A stretch of DNA of 64,000 bases from Alisma plantago-aquatica. Taxonomy: Eukaryota; Streptophyta; Magnoliopsida; Alismatales; Alismataceae. Below the pieces are notes generated by a model. The model did no database searches. It had not been told where the DNA came from and saw nothing but the letters and a program-made list of their open reading frames with translations. Location of the stretch: assembly GCA_963693085.1 (NCBI GenBank), contig OY856412.1, positions 1,411,091,894 to 1,411,155,893 of the forward strand. The letters run 5' to 3'. Below, in pieces: positions 23,839 to 36,705 of this stretch. Position 1 is the first letter of the stretch; each line of letters begins with the position of its first letter. A program made the position numbers and the translations under genes.

Positions 23839-26800
23839 TCACATAGCAATATCATTTAAATCAATAATGAGCAGTTTAGATTGAATAAAGTTAAATTGAT
23901 CTCTAGCTAGGGGTTTTGTAAAAATGTCCGCCAACTGATTTTTCGTGTCCACATGTGTGATATAGATATCTTTCTTGGCAATGTGGTCACGAAGAAAATG
24001 ATGGCGAACCTCTATATGCTTAGCTCTACTATGCAATATAGGATTATAAGAGAGGTTAATTGCACTAGTATTGTCACAATAGATAGGAGAAGCATAAAAA
24101 AATATGTTAAAGTCTTGGAGCATTTGCTTCATCCATAGGACTTGTGCACAACAACTCCCGGCTGCAATGTATTCAGCTTCGGTAGTTGATAGTGCCACTG
24201 TGCTTTGTTTCTTGGAGAACCAAAACACTAAGCATGGTCCTAGAAGGAAGCAAGTGCCACTTGTGCACTTTCTATCAATTAAACACCCTGCATAATCTGC
24301 ATCACTATATGCCGTAAGAGTAAAATCCCTTGATTTAGGATACCATTGACCAAGATTTTGAGTTTTGGCTAAGTACCTCAAAATTCTCTTAACAGCAGTG
24401 AGATGCGACTTCTTAGGGCAAGATTGAAAGCGAGCGCACAATCCAACACTAAACATAATGTCAGGTGTAGAGGCAGTTAAGTAAAGTAAACTTCCTATCA
24501 TACCTCTATAGAGCTTCTCATCTACCTTTTCACCTTCTTCATCTTTATCAAGTTTGGCGGTGTTTGACATGGGTGTATCCATCGGCTTCATGTTCTCCAT
24601 CCCAAAGCGCTTGAGTAGTTCAGTTGTGTATTTGCCTTGGTTGATGAAGTTTCCTTCCTTTGTTTTCTTGATTTGAAATCCAAGGAAGAAGGTCAACTCA
24701 CCCATCATGCTCATTTCAAATTCACTCTGCATAAGAGAACTAAACTCCTTGCAAAGATCAAGATCAGTTCCGCCATAAATAATATCATCAACATATATTT
24801 GTATGATAAGAAAATGGTTAGAAGTGTGTTTTAGAAATAAAGTAGAATCAACTTTGCCCATGACATACCCATTATCTAGCAAAAAGTTCTTTAATTTCTC
24901 ATACCAAGCTCGAGGTGCTTGTTTGAGTCCATAGAGAGCTTTTTGTAGCAAATAAACATGATTGGGTAATTTGTCATTTTCAAAGCCCGGAGGTTGAGCA
25001 ACAAATACTTCCTCCTCGATTGTACCATTCAAAAACGCACTTTTAACATCCATTTGATAAAGCAAGAATTTTTTATAACTAGCAAAAGCAAGTAGCATAC
25101 GGATAGATTATAATCTAGCAACATGAGCATAAGTTTCATCAAAATCAATACCTTCCTGTTGGTTGTAACCTTGTGCTACTAACCTTACTTTGTTCCTTAC
25201 CACTTTTCCTTGCTCATCAAGCTTGTTGCGGTAGACCCATTTGGTGCCAATGATCTTTCTATCAGTTGGTCTTGGCACTAGAGTCCACACACGGTTCTTC
25301 TCAAATTGCTCAAGCTCTTCTTGCATGGCAAGGATCCACTCATCATCACCAAGGGCCTCTTTGATGTTCTTTGGCTCTAGTTGGGAGATGAAGGCACTAT
25401 CTGCTTGTTCTTTGTTGTGAGCAGCTCGTGTCCTCACTCTCTCAAACAGATTGCCAATGATCAACTCCTTGGGGTGATTCTTTGCAAAGCGGGGAGTGGG
25501 ATCCTTCTTTTCTTCTTCTTTTTCTTCTTCTGAAACCTGCTTGACTTTGTCTTTGATGTTGGGATCTTTTAAGATAGGAATTATTTCATCTGCAACATCA
25601 TCATCACCAATATGCTTGCCAATAACAGGGTTAGTTTCAATAAATTTAACATTTATAGATTCTTCAATTTTAGATAGTTCAATGTTAAATACTCTAAATG
25701 CCATGCTAGTAGTGCTATAGCCTAGGAAGAAAGCCTTGTATGATTTCAGATCAAACTTGTCGAGAGAATCCTTAATGTTTAAAACAAAACAAGGACATCC
25801 GAAAACATGAAAGAAATCAATAGACGGCCTCCTACCACGCCATAGTTCATAGGGGGTTTTCTTGAAAGTCGGATGTGTGAAAACTCGGTTTTGCACAAAA
25901 CATGACGTGCTAACAGCTTCAGCCCAAAACTTCTTAGGAGTGTCATACTCAAGAAGCATGGTCCTAACCATCTCTTGTAGCGATCTATTCTTCCTCTCAA
26001 CAACTCCATTTTGTTGAGGTGTGCGAGGAGAAGAGAAATTGTGTGAATAACCCAATTTTTCACAAAAACGTTCAAAAAGATCATTTTCAAATTCTCCCCC
26101 ATGATCACTACGGATGGAAACAACATGGCAAGAAGCTTCGTTTTCAACTCGTTTACAAAAGCTCGAGAAAACATCAAGTGTATCGCTTTTAGAAACAAGA
26201 AAGAAAGTCCAAGTATATCTAGAAAAATCATCAACAATAACAAGACAATACTTGGAGCCACGAAGCGTTTGTGTTCTCATTGGTCCGAAAAGATCAATAT
26301 GAAGAAGCTGAAGAACTCTCTTGGTACTCATGACTCCTTTGGATTTGAAGGAGGATTTGGTTTGTTTCCCTTGTGTGCAAGGTTGGCATTCCTCTTCCTT
26401 ATCAAAATCCAATTTAGGAAGTCCTTGAACCAAGTCCTTTTTGTTCAATTTCTTCATTTGATGCAAATTCACATGACCCAAATGACGATGCCAAAGAGAA
26501 AGATCATTTTTATCCACAACTAAGCATCTATTTAGTATGGGATTTAGAGCATCGAGAACAATAACATAAAGATTACCATTTCTAGTTCCCTTATATATAA
26601 CATTGTAGGAGAGGGAATCTAGAAGCAAGCATTCTACAGCAGTAAATAACACAAGATAACCATTATCACATAATTGACTAACACTAATTAAATTGTGATG
26701 TAGGCCATCAACAAGCAATAAATTTTTAATACATAATTCATTGCCTACATCACCCTCACCTATAACCTTACCCTTCTTGTTGTCCCCGAAGGTTACCGAT

Positions 26801-26922
26801 CCTCCTTTCTTTTTCACAAATTTGTTGAAATGGCTGATTTCTCCAGTCATATGCTTAGAGCAGCCACTATCAACAATCCATTTCTTTTGAACCTGCAAGA
26901 AAAGAGGATGTCGGAACCCAAC
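23839..26922 (-). pseudogene. Copia pol polyprotein, one in-frame stop
   Basis: Encodes the replication enzymes, in the same frame as gag and directly after its TGA. In order: protease (WIVDSGCSKHMTG, active-site DSG), GAG-pre-integrase zinc finger (LWHRHLGHVN ... CQPC), integrase catalytic core (D in IDLFGPM, D in RSDHGGEF, E in GVVERKNR), reverse transcriptase (WVYRNKLDEQG, YVDDIIYGG) and RNase H (SDADYAGCLIDRK, LSTTEAEYIAA) ending ADIFTKPLARDQF. Length is about 1028 codons. A TAA at 25108-25110 interrupts the N-terminal part of the reverse transcriptase (between ARL and SIRMLLAF), so no full product can be made. There is no proper ATG at the pol start; it would be made as a fusion with gag or by another route. 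Confidence 0.93.
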
Positions 26923-28962
26923 TCAAACTTTGGGGTCCGGGGTTAGCTTGGGGACCCATTTCATCTTTGGGTTGGTCCCCTTGGGCTTGTAAGGACAATA
27001 GGTAGAATAATGGTCATCACATTTGCAATGAATACAAACCATAGGGTTTTTAGAGCCGGAAGACTCTCCATTGAAAATTGGAGGTTCCACACTCTTCTTC
27101 TTACCCTTCTTCTTCTTACCTTTGGGAGCAGTCCCATTATATCCTAAACCACTAGTACCAACTTGTTTGGTAGAGTGCTCTAGGACATCATTTAGGGATT
27201 TCTTTCCCGAAAGAAACCTTTGCAAAGTAGATATTAATTTAGCATTATCATCACTAAGGTTTATAACATTAGTAGAAAGATTTTCAAGATCTTCTCTAGC
27301 ATGCAAAAGGTCGGCCTCAAGATAGAGGGCTTTAGTAAGAAGAGAATCTTTTTCTAGAGTTAAGCTAGCAACTTCATTTCTAGGCAAAATAGGTCTAGAA
27401 GATAAATCATTAATTTGAGCAAGCAATTTTGCATTTTCATATTTGAGCACAACTATTTCTCTTTGATAGGCATAGACTTCTGTTCTCCTAGCATCATCAA
27501 TAAGCTTGAGTTCTACATTTTCAGTTTTAAGAGTGTCAAGCTCATCTAGGCAATTTTGGTTTTCTATCTTAAGATTTTCAATGTTTTTAAGATATACACC
27601 ATTCTCAACCTCTACTCCATTGTATTGAAGTTCAAGGTCAAGAAATTGCCCTTGCAAGGATTCTATGCTATCAAGATGCAATTTTTCATTTTCATCAAGA
27701 ATGTCAATTTTTGCATAAAGATCATCAACTATTTTGCCTAATCTTTTCCTCTTAGATTTACATTTAGCAAAAGATGATTGGCATTCATTAAGCATATCAA
27801 TGAGAGTTTCCTTAGATAGCTCAAGTAAATTAACACCACTAATCTTGCTTACCTCACTTACCTCAATTACATCTTCACTAGTTGAGGCCATGAGGGCAAG
27901 ATGGCATTCTCCATCTTCAGAGCTTGAGGAGCTTGAAGAAGAAGACTCCCATGCCGCATGAGCTGCATCTTTGGACCTTTTCTCCTTCTTGTCTTTTCTT
28001 TTGTACTTTGCTTCTCTTTTGTACTTGTCATCCTTCTTGTGGCTTCTCTTATGATGGCTCTTCTTGGCCTTTGGGCAGTCACTCTTGTAGTGGCCTTTTT
28101 GACCACACTCGTAGCACCTAGGAGTTGAGGAGGAGGGCTTGCTCTTGAAGTGCTTCCCTTTTGAGTAGTTGGCTTCATGATCATTGACACCTTCAACTTC
28201 ACTTGAGGAAGGGCAGGGAGACTTCATAGCAAGTTGTTGTTGTCGGACCATTTCTTCAATTTGAGTTTTGAAGGTTGTGTCCTTTATCTTCTTTGATTCT
28301 TTTTCTTCTCTTTTCTCCTCTTCCTCTTGCTTGTCAAGCCTAGGTTCATGAGATTGAAGGTTACCAACCAGCTCCTCATTTGATAACTCGCTTAGCTTGT
28401 AGACTTCTTCAATAGAAGTGACCTTTGGCTCCCATCTCTTTGGTAGAGATCTCAAGATTTTGGCATTGATTGTACCTCTATCCATGACACTCCCAAGGGT
28501 TGCAAGGCTGTTCAAGATGATGTTTAGCCTTGTGTACATATCCGCCACTCTTTCATTCTTCCCCATCTTGAAGTTCTCAAGAAGACCACTAAGCATGTAG
28601 ACCTTGGCCTCCTTGACTTGCTCGGTCCCTTCATAGGTGACACACAACTTGTGCCATATCTCATGCGCCGTGTCCTACGAAGAGATGCGGTTGAACTCCG
28701 ATGGTGTAAGGGCGGCGTAGATGATGCTCACGGTTTTGGCATTGAGTTGAGCATGCTTCATCTCCGCTTCCGTCCATGTGGTGATGTCCCCTTTTGGATC
28801 TTCATATTTGAGATGGACAATCTTCCACATTTCGAAACTCACCCCTTGGAGATAGAATTGCATTCTCCTCTTCCAATATAAGAAGTCTGTGCCGTCGAAG
28901 ACCGGAGGTCTCATGGAGAAGCATCCTTCAAGGTTGAGTGACCCAAGAGACGAATCGCCCAT
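26923..28962 (-). pseudogene. Copia gag, long form, one in-frame stop
   Basis: Structural protein of the copia element, 679 codons from the ATG at 28962 (MGDSSLGSLNLEGCF). The N-terminal copia gag/UBN2-type domain includes VFDGTDFLYWKRRMQFYL and ENFKMGKNERVADMYTRL. Two CCHC zinc knuckles follow: CYECGQKGHYKSDC at about residue 283 and CIHCKCDDHYSTYC near the C-terminus. Between them are a lysine-rich stretch, a serine run (SSSSSSSSED) and a long predicted coiled-coil (leucine- and glutamate-rich), typical of Sirevirus gag. A TAG at 28675-28677 interrupts it after 95 codons. The terminal TGA is at 26923-26925. Confidence 0.9.
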
Positions 28963-28998
28963 CTTCTCCTACTTGTTGAAGTAGCTTGGAGAAGACCA

Positions 28999-29010
28999 GC
29001 TCTGATACCA
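28999..29010 (-). other. Primer-binding site of copia element
   Basis: Minus strand TGGTATCAGAGC, two bases from the 5' LTR end at 29013; initiator tRNA-Met type. Confidence 0.85.
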
Positions 29011-29012
29011 CT

Positions 29013-30542
29013 TGTTGGATCGATGGGCTCTAGAGGGGGGGTGAATAGAGCTACACACACTTCACAAAATCGATTAGACCACCAATTTAATTTGAGTGCA
29101 AAAAACTAATGCAAGTAGCAATTTGATATCCTATTCTAGCATACAAAGCAAGGATAATAGATAATGAATATCATGTACTTGGACATGTGGTTTAGAGTGG
29201 TTCCACGTACTAAACTTAGGAGCGATGTCAGTCCACTACCTAGAGTTGGTTAGACTCTAGGATTTGCAACTTGGTCCTCTTATATATCACGATAAGATTA
29301 CAAGAAACATAAACCACACAACCAAGGGATTAATTACACAAGCTAAGATCTTCTACCTATCCAAAGACTTACCCACAAAGCGAGATTCTTCAGCCTTCTA
29401 CAAAGGACTTACCCAATCTCACCTTTGTCTTCAGCCTTGCAGGAATTACCTATCTTGCTTGAGCTTGCCTTGCACCTCTCCTTCACTTGGAGAGCTTGCC
29501 CACGTTTTCCCTTCACCAAGGGAGCTGGAGCAACGATCAATCTTCACTCTTGAAGATCAGCAACACATCTTCTCCTTCACTCGGAGAAGAACAGCAGCAA
29601 CTCCTCTTTCACTCAAAGAAGTAGCTTCAATCAATCTTCTATTTGATTTGGAGGTGGGAAGAAAGAAAGGAGAGCTTTACATAGCACAAAGGATAGCTCT
29701 CATACACAAGGACCTATCTCACTCACGAAATTGTCTTGAAGGTAGAGAGAGAAAGGGGCTCAAGGGCTTGGAACACTCTCAACTAAGCTAGAACCAAGTT
29801 TGCAATGGAAGAGCAGCTTGGAATGAAGTCCAAGGGGTTCTATTTATAGTTGAGGGTGGCCCTTTATGTTGTGGGACACTTGGGTACATAAGTGGTCATT
29901 TTTCCTTCAAGAAAACGACTATATTTTTGCCCAAAACAATTCACCAACGGTCATATTACTTTTTCTGCAAACTCCGTACAGTGCAATCGGTCGAGTATCA
30001 ATGGGTGTAACTCGACCGATCAGGTAGCAGGCAATCCGATGTTGAATTGATCGGTCGAGTTTGTCCTGAGGAAACTCGACCGACCATTCCAACTGGAATT
30101 GGCCTACTACCCAATCGGTCGAGTTCTGTGAGTGCACAACTCGACCGATTGCAATCTTCAGAAAATCGACTCAGGATGATCGGTCGAGTTTCAGGGTGGG
30201 AAACTCGACCGACCAAGTGCCTGAAATAGATTTTCTAATTTGCAATAAAAGTGATTATCACTTGGTGAATTTTGTCCCAAACATTTTTCTCTTCTAAGTT
30301 ACAAGCATATTCATCGTTACAAGTGATTACATTTATGTTCTAAGGTGATTTACATGGAAATCCTAAATTGCACACTTGTAGTCAATTTGGCTTGCACTTG
30401 GCCCATTCTAGGGCTTGTATATGTGATCCTTTTCATGTACCTAATGTCTGCAAACAATCTTTGACGCACATGTTAGATACATATGAATGGAATGGTTAAG
30501 TCATTATCAAAATATAGGTAATGTACAACCTCTAGGTCAATA
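29013..30542 (-). mobile_element. 5' LTR of copia element (1530 bp)
   Basis: Near-identical partner of 19311-20839. The outer end reads TATTGACC on the minus strand instead of TGTTGACC, so the terminal TG has mutated. One extra G is present in the G-run near 29034. The four palindromes are intact; one that is imperfect in the left LTR (CTCAACCGACC) is perfect here (CTCGACCGACC). Confidence 0.92.
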
Positions 30543-30547
30543 GATCT
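30543..30547. repeat. Target-site duplication GATCT of copia insertion (right)
   Basis: Matches 19306-19310 exactly. Confidence 0.9.
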
Positions 30548-30680
30548 GAACAACAACTATTTTTCTTATAGTAGAAAACATAAGGTAGCTCAAAATAGAA
30601 AGTTCTATCTTAACAAGGCTACCTTTAACAAGATAACAAGCATCTTATCTGTCCCAAAACATGAACTTAGTTGTTATTTA

Positions 30681-31772
30681 TTATTGCCTTTGTCCTCTAC
30701 TACCAGAAGTAGATGGACCAAACTGTGACACTTGTCTTCGTCCTCCACCATCTACCCCACCGGACTGAGGTCCTTGTGGGTTTTGCAGATTATGCCTTGA
30801 TTGTTGGGTCATCTCACTGTTTCTCCTTGGACATTGTTGTCTAAAATGTCCTAGCTGTCCACATTTATGACAAGCTCGACCCCAACTTGATGACCTCTGC
30901 ACAGGTGTACTATATTGTGGTTGGACTGGTGAAAATTTTGGTTGTCTGCTGCCACTACTCATTGGTCCCGGTGACAATGTAGACTTTCTTTTGAGGTTTG
31001 TCTCGTGTTTCTTTATCGTGTATCTCTCTATCCTCCGTATAGACTCTACAAATGTGGCAAACCTCTCCCTACTTTCTAGGGCAGATGCTGGGATGGACAT
31101 CTCAGCATTCAATCCTTTCTCAAAACGTCAAATCTTTTCCTCCTAAGTAGTAGCCATCTGGGGGCAAAATCGTAAAAGTTCCATGAACTTAACCTCATAT
31201 TCACTTATTAACATGGCTCCCTGTCGTATTTTCTCAAACTATGAGATATTTTCGTCTAAATAAGTCTTTGGAAAATACTTATTGACGAATTCTCGACGGA
31301 ATTCCTCCCATCCAACCTCTTTATCATTCCTTTTTATTTCTTCTATAGCCCACCAGTGTCCAGCACTACCTTTCAAAAGGTACACCGCATGATTAACTTT
31401 GTCAGCCTCTGGGATACTAAGAATCTTAAAGGCTTTTTCTAATTCAGTGAGCCAGAGATCAGCATCTGCTGGGTCAGATGTTCCAGCGTATTCTATGGAT
31501 CCTACACGACGTAGTCATTCAAAGGTCATACCAGATCCATATCCCTCATTGGGAATTGGTGCCCTAGGTGCCGGTGTTGGCATCCTGTCTGTTATATACC
31601 TCATTGTAGTCATGAGTTCCCCAAAAAGATTATGAACATCTGGGTTTCCTCTCATGATTTCATCAGCATGAGGATTTTCAGGCGTTGGTTCCTCCCTTGC
31701 CTGATCCCTTGCACCTCCCTCTGGTGCAACAACATTGCTCTCAACAACGTATTCTTCATGTCTTTCAGACAT
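30681..31772 (-). pseudogene. Ty3/gypsy gag pseudogene, copy 2
   Basis: Second array gag, ATG at 31772. It shares the TGA after 85 codons (31515-31517) and has two further in-frame TAG codons at 31239-31241 and 31143-31145 inside the capsid domain, making it the most damaged copy. The zinc knuckle CHKCGQLGHFRQQC is intact, and the frame ends at 30681 with the longer tail that copy 1 has lost. Confidence 0.85.
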
Positions 31773-34649
31773 CTTAAGTTATAAATCTTCTTCTGCATAA
31801 GCAGAAAACACTATAAGATACACTTAGAACAGACTTGATACCTTAGTCCTATGTCTCTGTAGACTCAACGAACCTAGAGCTCTGATACCACAATTGTAAC
31901 AATGTCGATCGGACAAACGTTATTAACTAAGCAGAAGCAATCACTAACAACGGATTACCAAAAATCACTAAAAATTAAAACTTTTTGCAAAGAGATCCAC
32001 ACATAGGAAATCTTTTTCTTCAAGAACCAAAGTATAACATTTACATTCTGTTTCAAAGTACATGTCTTGCACTATCTCTTCTCGAGATTACAACATCAGC
32101 TGTCTCAAGACATAATATATGCACAACATATAACTTCGAGGCATCAAGCCAAAATCTCAGATCGATTCGTTAAAACACTAACTATAAACTTTGAGGACCT
32201 GAGAGTACAGAGACGACACATAGGACTTCTATCTACATGACACGACATACAGTACACTCAACCTGAGCTGTCACTGCTGTCCCTGTTGTTGCTGATGTTC
32301 TTCCTCTGCAAGATATTCTCACTTTCCTCCTTGCTTGTCCACCTAAAAAAATTGGATCCCATGGGGGTGAGACAATTGTAAATTGTCCCAGCGGGAGATA
32401 TAACTCTCCGCCAAAACATTATTATTGCAGTTTAAAGATATGGAACTGAGTAGAGGATAAGCAGTTTAAAACATTCTCGTCATAAAGCATTGTAACTATT
32501 CATGATAGAATAATAGAACAACTATTCTCTTAATAAGGAATAGGAAAAACATGTATATCATTTATCCTCCATATTATACCATCATGTCAAACTTCTCTTG
32601 TGACACTCATTATCTTGATATGTCACCCATGAGACATTCTTGTTTCAACTTATTGGCCTTAGCCAATCTGCTAAACAGATTTTTGGTTATTTTGGACATG
32701 AGAGTGTACATTATCATGTCTTATTCAGGCATTGGTCTATACCAATCCTATATAAATATTCTAGGCATTGGATTACACCAATCCTATGCAACTAGTACAA
32801 GCATTAGACTTATATTATTCATGTGTATCCATTCCAGGTATTGAACTATGTCAATTCTGTGTAACCATTCCAGGTATCGATCTATGTCAATCCTATGCAA
32901 CAATTCCAGGTATTGATCTATGTCAATCCTGTGCAACTATTCCATGTATTGGGATTTAGCCAATCCTGTACATTCCAGGTATTGGGAGTTAGCCAATCCT
33001 GTGTTATTATTCCAGGTATTGGGATTTAACCAATCCTGTGCATTCCAGGTATTGAGAGTTAGCCAATCCTGTGTTATCATTCCAGGTATTGGGATTTAAC
33101 CAATCCTGTGCATTCCAAGTATTGGGATTTAACCAATCCTGTGTTATCATTCCAGGTATTGGGAGTTAGCCAATCCTGTGTTATCATTCTAGGTATTGGG
33201 AGTTAGCCAATCCTGTGTTATCATTCCAGGTATATGGAGTTAGCCAATCCTGTGACACTATTCCAGATATTGGAGTTTAACCAATCCTGTGCAGATGTTA
33301 TTCCAGGTATTAGACTATGCCAGTCTTGTGCAACTATTCTAGGTATTGAACTATATCAATCATGTAATGCTAAAAGTGATATTTATCACATATTGATATA
33401 TCACTTTCCTCATCACCTTCAACTTCCTTAAGTTATCAGCTTATCTTGGATTAAGGTATTTCCCATCTTAATCCTTTCATCCATTAACCTATCACCCTTA
33501 CCATGAAGTGCATGGGTCACACATTAGAATGGTCCAACTATCTTTAATAATATAGACTCATCTCAAGTTAAAGCATTACTTGCTATAAGGATATCCATAA
33601 TCAATCACTTTAGGCATTCCCCCCATCAATATATTAGTAACCATTCCATTATTAGGATTAGGGTTTCCCATACTATCATACTTCATTAGGGTGAGGATTG
33701 CATATAACATCACCCTTCATTAGGCTTTCTCATCATATTGCCTAAAATTAGGGTTTACAATTCATCCCAACATGGGTTTCTCATGTCATCACCCTCAATT
33801 AGGGTTTACATGGAATCAACCTCAATTAGGGTTCACATGAAATCTTTATTAAGGATCATACCCTATTCATCACATGATCAATACTCAGGTATGAATTCCT
33901 TTCCATCATCCTATCAAATTGATTAGGTTACATCAACCCTTCAATCAAGTATATACAACTATGGTTAACATAGTGTACTAAGACATTGTTCTTATAAGCA
34001 ATTAGGGTTCATCCCTTAATTGGCACTAATCACTTAGGTACTATTAGGGTTTCAACCTTTGTACCTTCATTTATTATCACTACTAATCATCATTGGATCA
34101 ATGGATGATTCATCATCTCTATTCTCAAGAGATTCAATCACATTGGACCTCCATTACTTAAGGCATCCAATTGAATTAGGGTTTACTATTCATCCTAATT
34201 AGTGATTTCACATGTAGACAACCTCTTAATAGGATTATACATGGAATCAACCTCAATTAGGGTTTACATCATATATTGGATCCATGCATTTGTTATGCAT
34301 TAATGATTAGTTACCATTAAAGGTATCTCCCACCTAATCACATTAGGTTTACAAAAATGTTTGATCAATTGGACCTTCAATAACTTGAGGTATCCAAATA
34401 GATTGATCAATGGAACCTTCAACTACACTGGGTATCCATTTGGATTAGTCAATTGAGTCTTTAATATCATTGGGTACTCAATTGAATCAACCCATTGTTC
34501 CTTTAAATACATTAGGTACTCAATTGGGTTAACCAATTGATCCTTAAATTGTATTAGGCATCTGATTGGATTAACCAAATTGAACCACAAACGGTTTGAA
34601 ATCGTTTAAGCAAAAAGCTTTGAAACTGCATGAACTTGAAACCGCATGA

Positions 34650-34860
34650 GTCTCAAATGGTTTGAGACCGTTTGGTCTCAAACGGTCTTGAGACCGTTTG
34701 GTCTCAAACGGTCTTGAGACCGTTTGGTCTCAAACGGTCTTGAGACCATTTGGACCCAAACGGTCTTGAGACCGTTTGGTCTCAAACGGTCTGGAGACCG
34801 TTTGGTCTCAAACAGTCTTGAGACCGTTTGGACCCAAACGGTCTTGAGACCATTTGGTCC
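34650..34860. repeat. Expanded tandem palindromes in LTR3
   Basis: Eight or so head-to-tail copies of a 27-bp unit built on TCAAACGGTCTTGAGACCGT followed by TTGG, almost without spacer. LTR1, LTR2 and LTR4 have only two or three copies here. The repeat gives rise to a spurious open frame at 34724-34969. Confidence 0.85.
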
Positions 34861-36700
34861 AAACCTCTCAAAACCGCATGGACCAAAGAGTCAATTAAGA
34901 CTTCAACAACACTCAATTCCAATCTATGGAATCTCAACCAATTGGATCATCAACTCAATCATCAATTGAGTCATGAACTCATCCCTTAATTAGAACTTCA
35001 ATTAGGGTCTGATCTCAATGGAATTAGGGTTTATAAACACCAATTAGAGCTTTAAAGTTGATCATCAATCAAGCTACTAATTATGTTTCAATTGATTGCA
35101 TTGGATCTTCAACCATTGAATTCATGGAACTAATCATCAATTGGACGTATGCTCATACTTCAATTGAGTTTAGTAGGTCAACCTTCAACTGATTTGACCC
35201 TCAATTGACCCTCACTTGGTCATCAATTAGGGTTTGATTCAATTGGATTAGGGTTTAGAATCGATGATTCATCAACACTCATCAATGCAAGATTGTTTAC
35301 TTTGAAACTTTTGAACCATCATCCAAATTGGGTATGACCTGACCCCCAAACGGTCTTGAGGTCATTTGGATGACCTCAAAACGGTCTTGAGACCGTTTTC
35401 CCATCATATCACTCAAATCCAAGCCATCCAATTAAGGTTTGGATCATGGGATTGATCACCAAATCAACATTGCATTGTATATCAGCTTGGTACCTTTAGA
35501 CCTTCAAACACCTAACCATACTCAACCCTAGACCTCCAAACGGTCTTGGTTGACCACCAAACGGTCTTGAGACCGTTTGGATGAGCTCCAAACGGTCTTG
35601 AGACCGTTTGGCTCATCCAACCTTTGGATTCTAGTGAAATTTCATCAAGGTTTGGTCTATCGAGTTGATCAACAATCAGCACTTAATTGCAATATGATTT
35701 GGTACTTTTATACCTTCAATTGGTCAACTATACTTTACCCCAGACCTCCAAACGGTCTTGGGGTGACCCCCAAACGGTCTTGAGACCGTTTGGGTGATCC
35801 CCAAATGGTCTTGAAACCGTTTGGGCTAATCAACCCAAAATCTCTAATTAACTCATTGGAATTTCAGCACTGATTTCAATTGGGGTTTGCCCAACTGATT
35901 AGCCTTCAACTCATGACTCCTTTAGAATTAATCCATAAAATTTGGTGAGTCATTAACCAACATCATTAGGAACAGTAATCACAAACGGTAAACGCTTGGT
36001 CAACCATCTCAAATGGTCTTGAGACCGTTTGCCCAAAAAGTTCAATTATATCAGATTGATAATCAGCACTTAATCCAATTAGGTTTGCCTAATTGATTAG
36101 CCTTCAACTCACGATTCCTTGGGATTTAATCCCTCATATTTGGAGGGTCATCAACCAACTTAATTATGAACAGGAATCCCAAACGGTCAACGCTTGGTCA
36201 ACTCACTCAAACGGTCTTGAAACCGTTTTCCCAAATAGGGCAAGTTAATCAGGTTGAAAATCAGCATTTAATTCAATTCAATTTTCCTAATTGATTGGCC
36301 TTCAACCTACGATTCCTTTGAAGTTAACCCCTAAAATTTGGTGGGTCATTAGCCTACATAATTAGGAACAAAATTCCCAAACGGTCAACGCTTGGTCAAC
36401 CATCTCAAACGGTCTTGAAATCGTTTGCTCCCAAATGGTTTCAAACTGTTTGCCTTTAAACGGTTTGCTGAAACCGCATAGCCAATCAAATTAAAACGAT
36501 TTGGAATAGCTATCAAAACCGTTTGGCTTGGTACTTTTCTTTGGATAAGCATCTAGGATGATTTCATCATCCCATTCTTTCGAACAAACAAGAACAACAA
36601 CCGTTTTGGATGGAAATTGCAGCAAAGAAACAAGAGTGTAGCAATTTAAAGAAAACAATCAACAAAGTATAGAGAATTGATGCAATATCAATGATTAAGG

Positions 36701-36705
36701 GTTTG
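36701..36705. repeat. Target-site duplication GTTTG (left)
   Basis: GTTTG is repeated at 40097-40101; the empty site in LTR1 reads AAGGGTTTGAGTTATAAAA. Confidence 0.9.

Larger units (their letters stand above)
19311..30542 (-). mobile_element. Sirevirus-like Ty1/copia retrotransposon, complete but broken
   Basis: An 11,232-bp minus-strand element: 5' LTR (29013-30542), PBS, gag (28962-26923), pol (to 23839), third env-like ORF (23214-21551), polypurine tracts and 3' LTR (19311-20839). The long gag with two CCHC knuckles, domain order protease-integrase-RT-RNase H, third ORF, LTR palindromes and repeated polypurine tracts together point to the Sirevirus (SIRE/Maximus) lineage. All ORFs have in-frame stops or a frameshift. 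The two LTRs differ at roughly 25 positions by eye (about 1.6%) plus one indel, so it is fairly young and younger than the array. Confidence 0.92.
18586..31894 (-). mobile_element. Internal region 2 of array, split by a copia insertion
   Basis: The left part (18586-19310) carries the 106-codon ORF and the right part (30543-31894) carries gag and the PBS (31879-31890). Removing the copia element (19311-30542) and one copy of its 5-bp duplication gives exactly 2072 bp, the same as internal regions 1 and 3. Confidence 0.9.
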
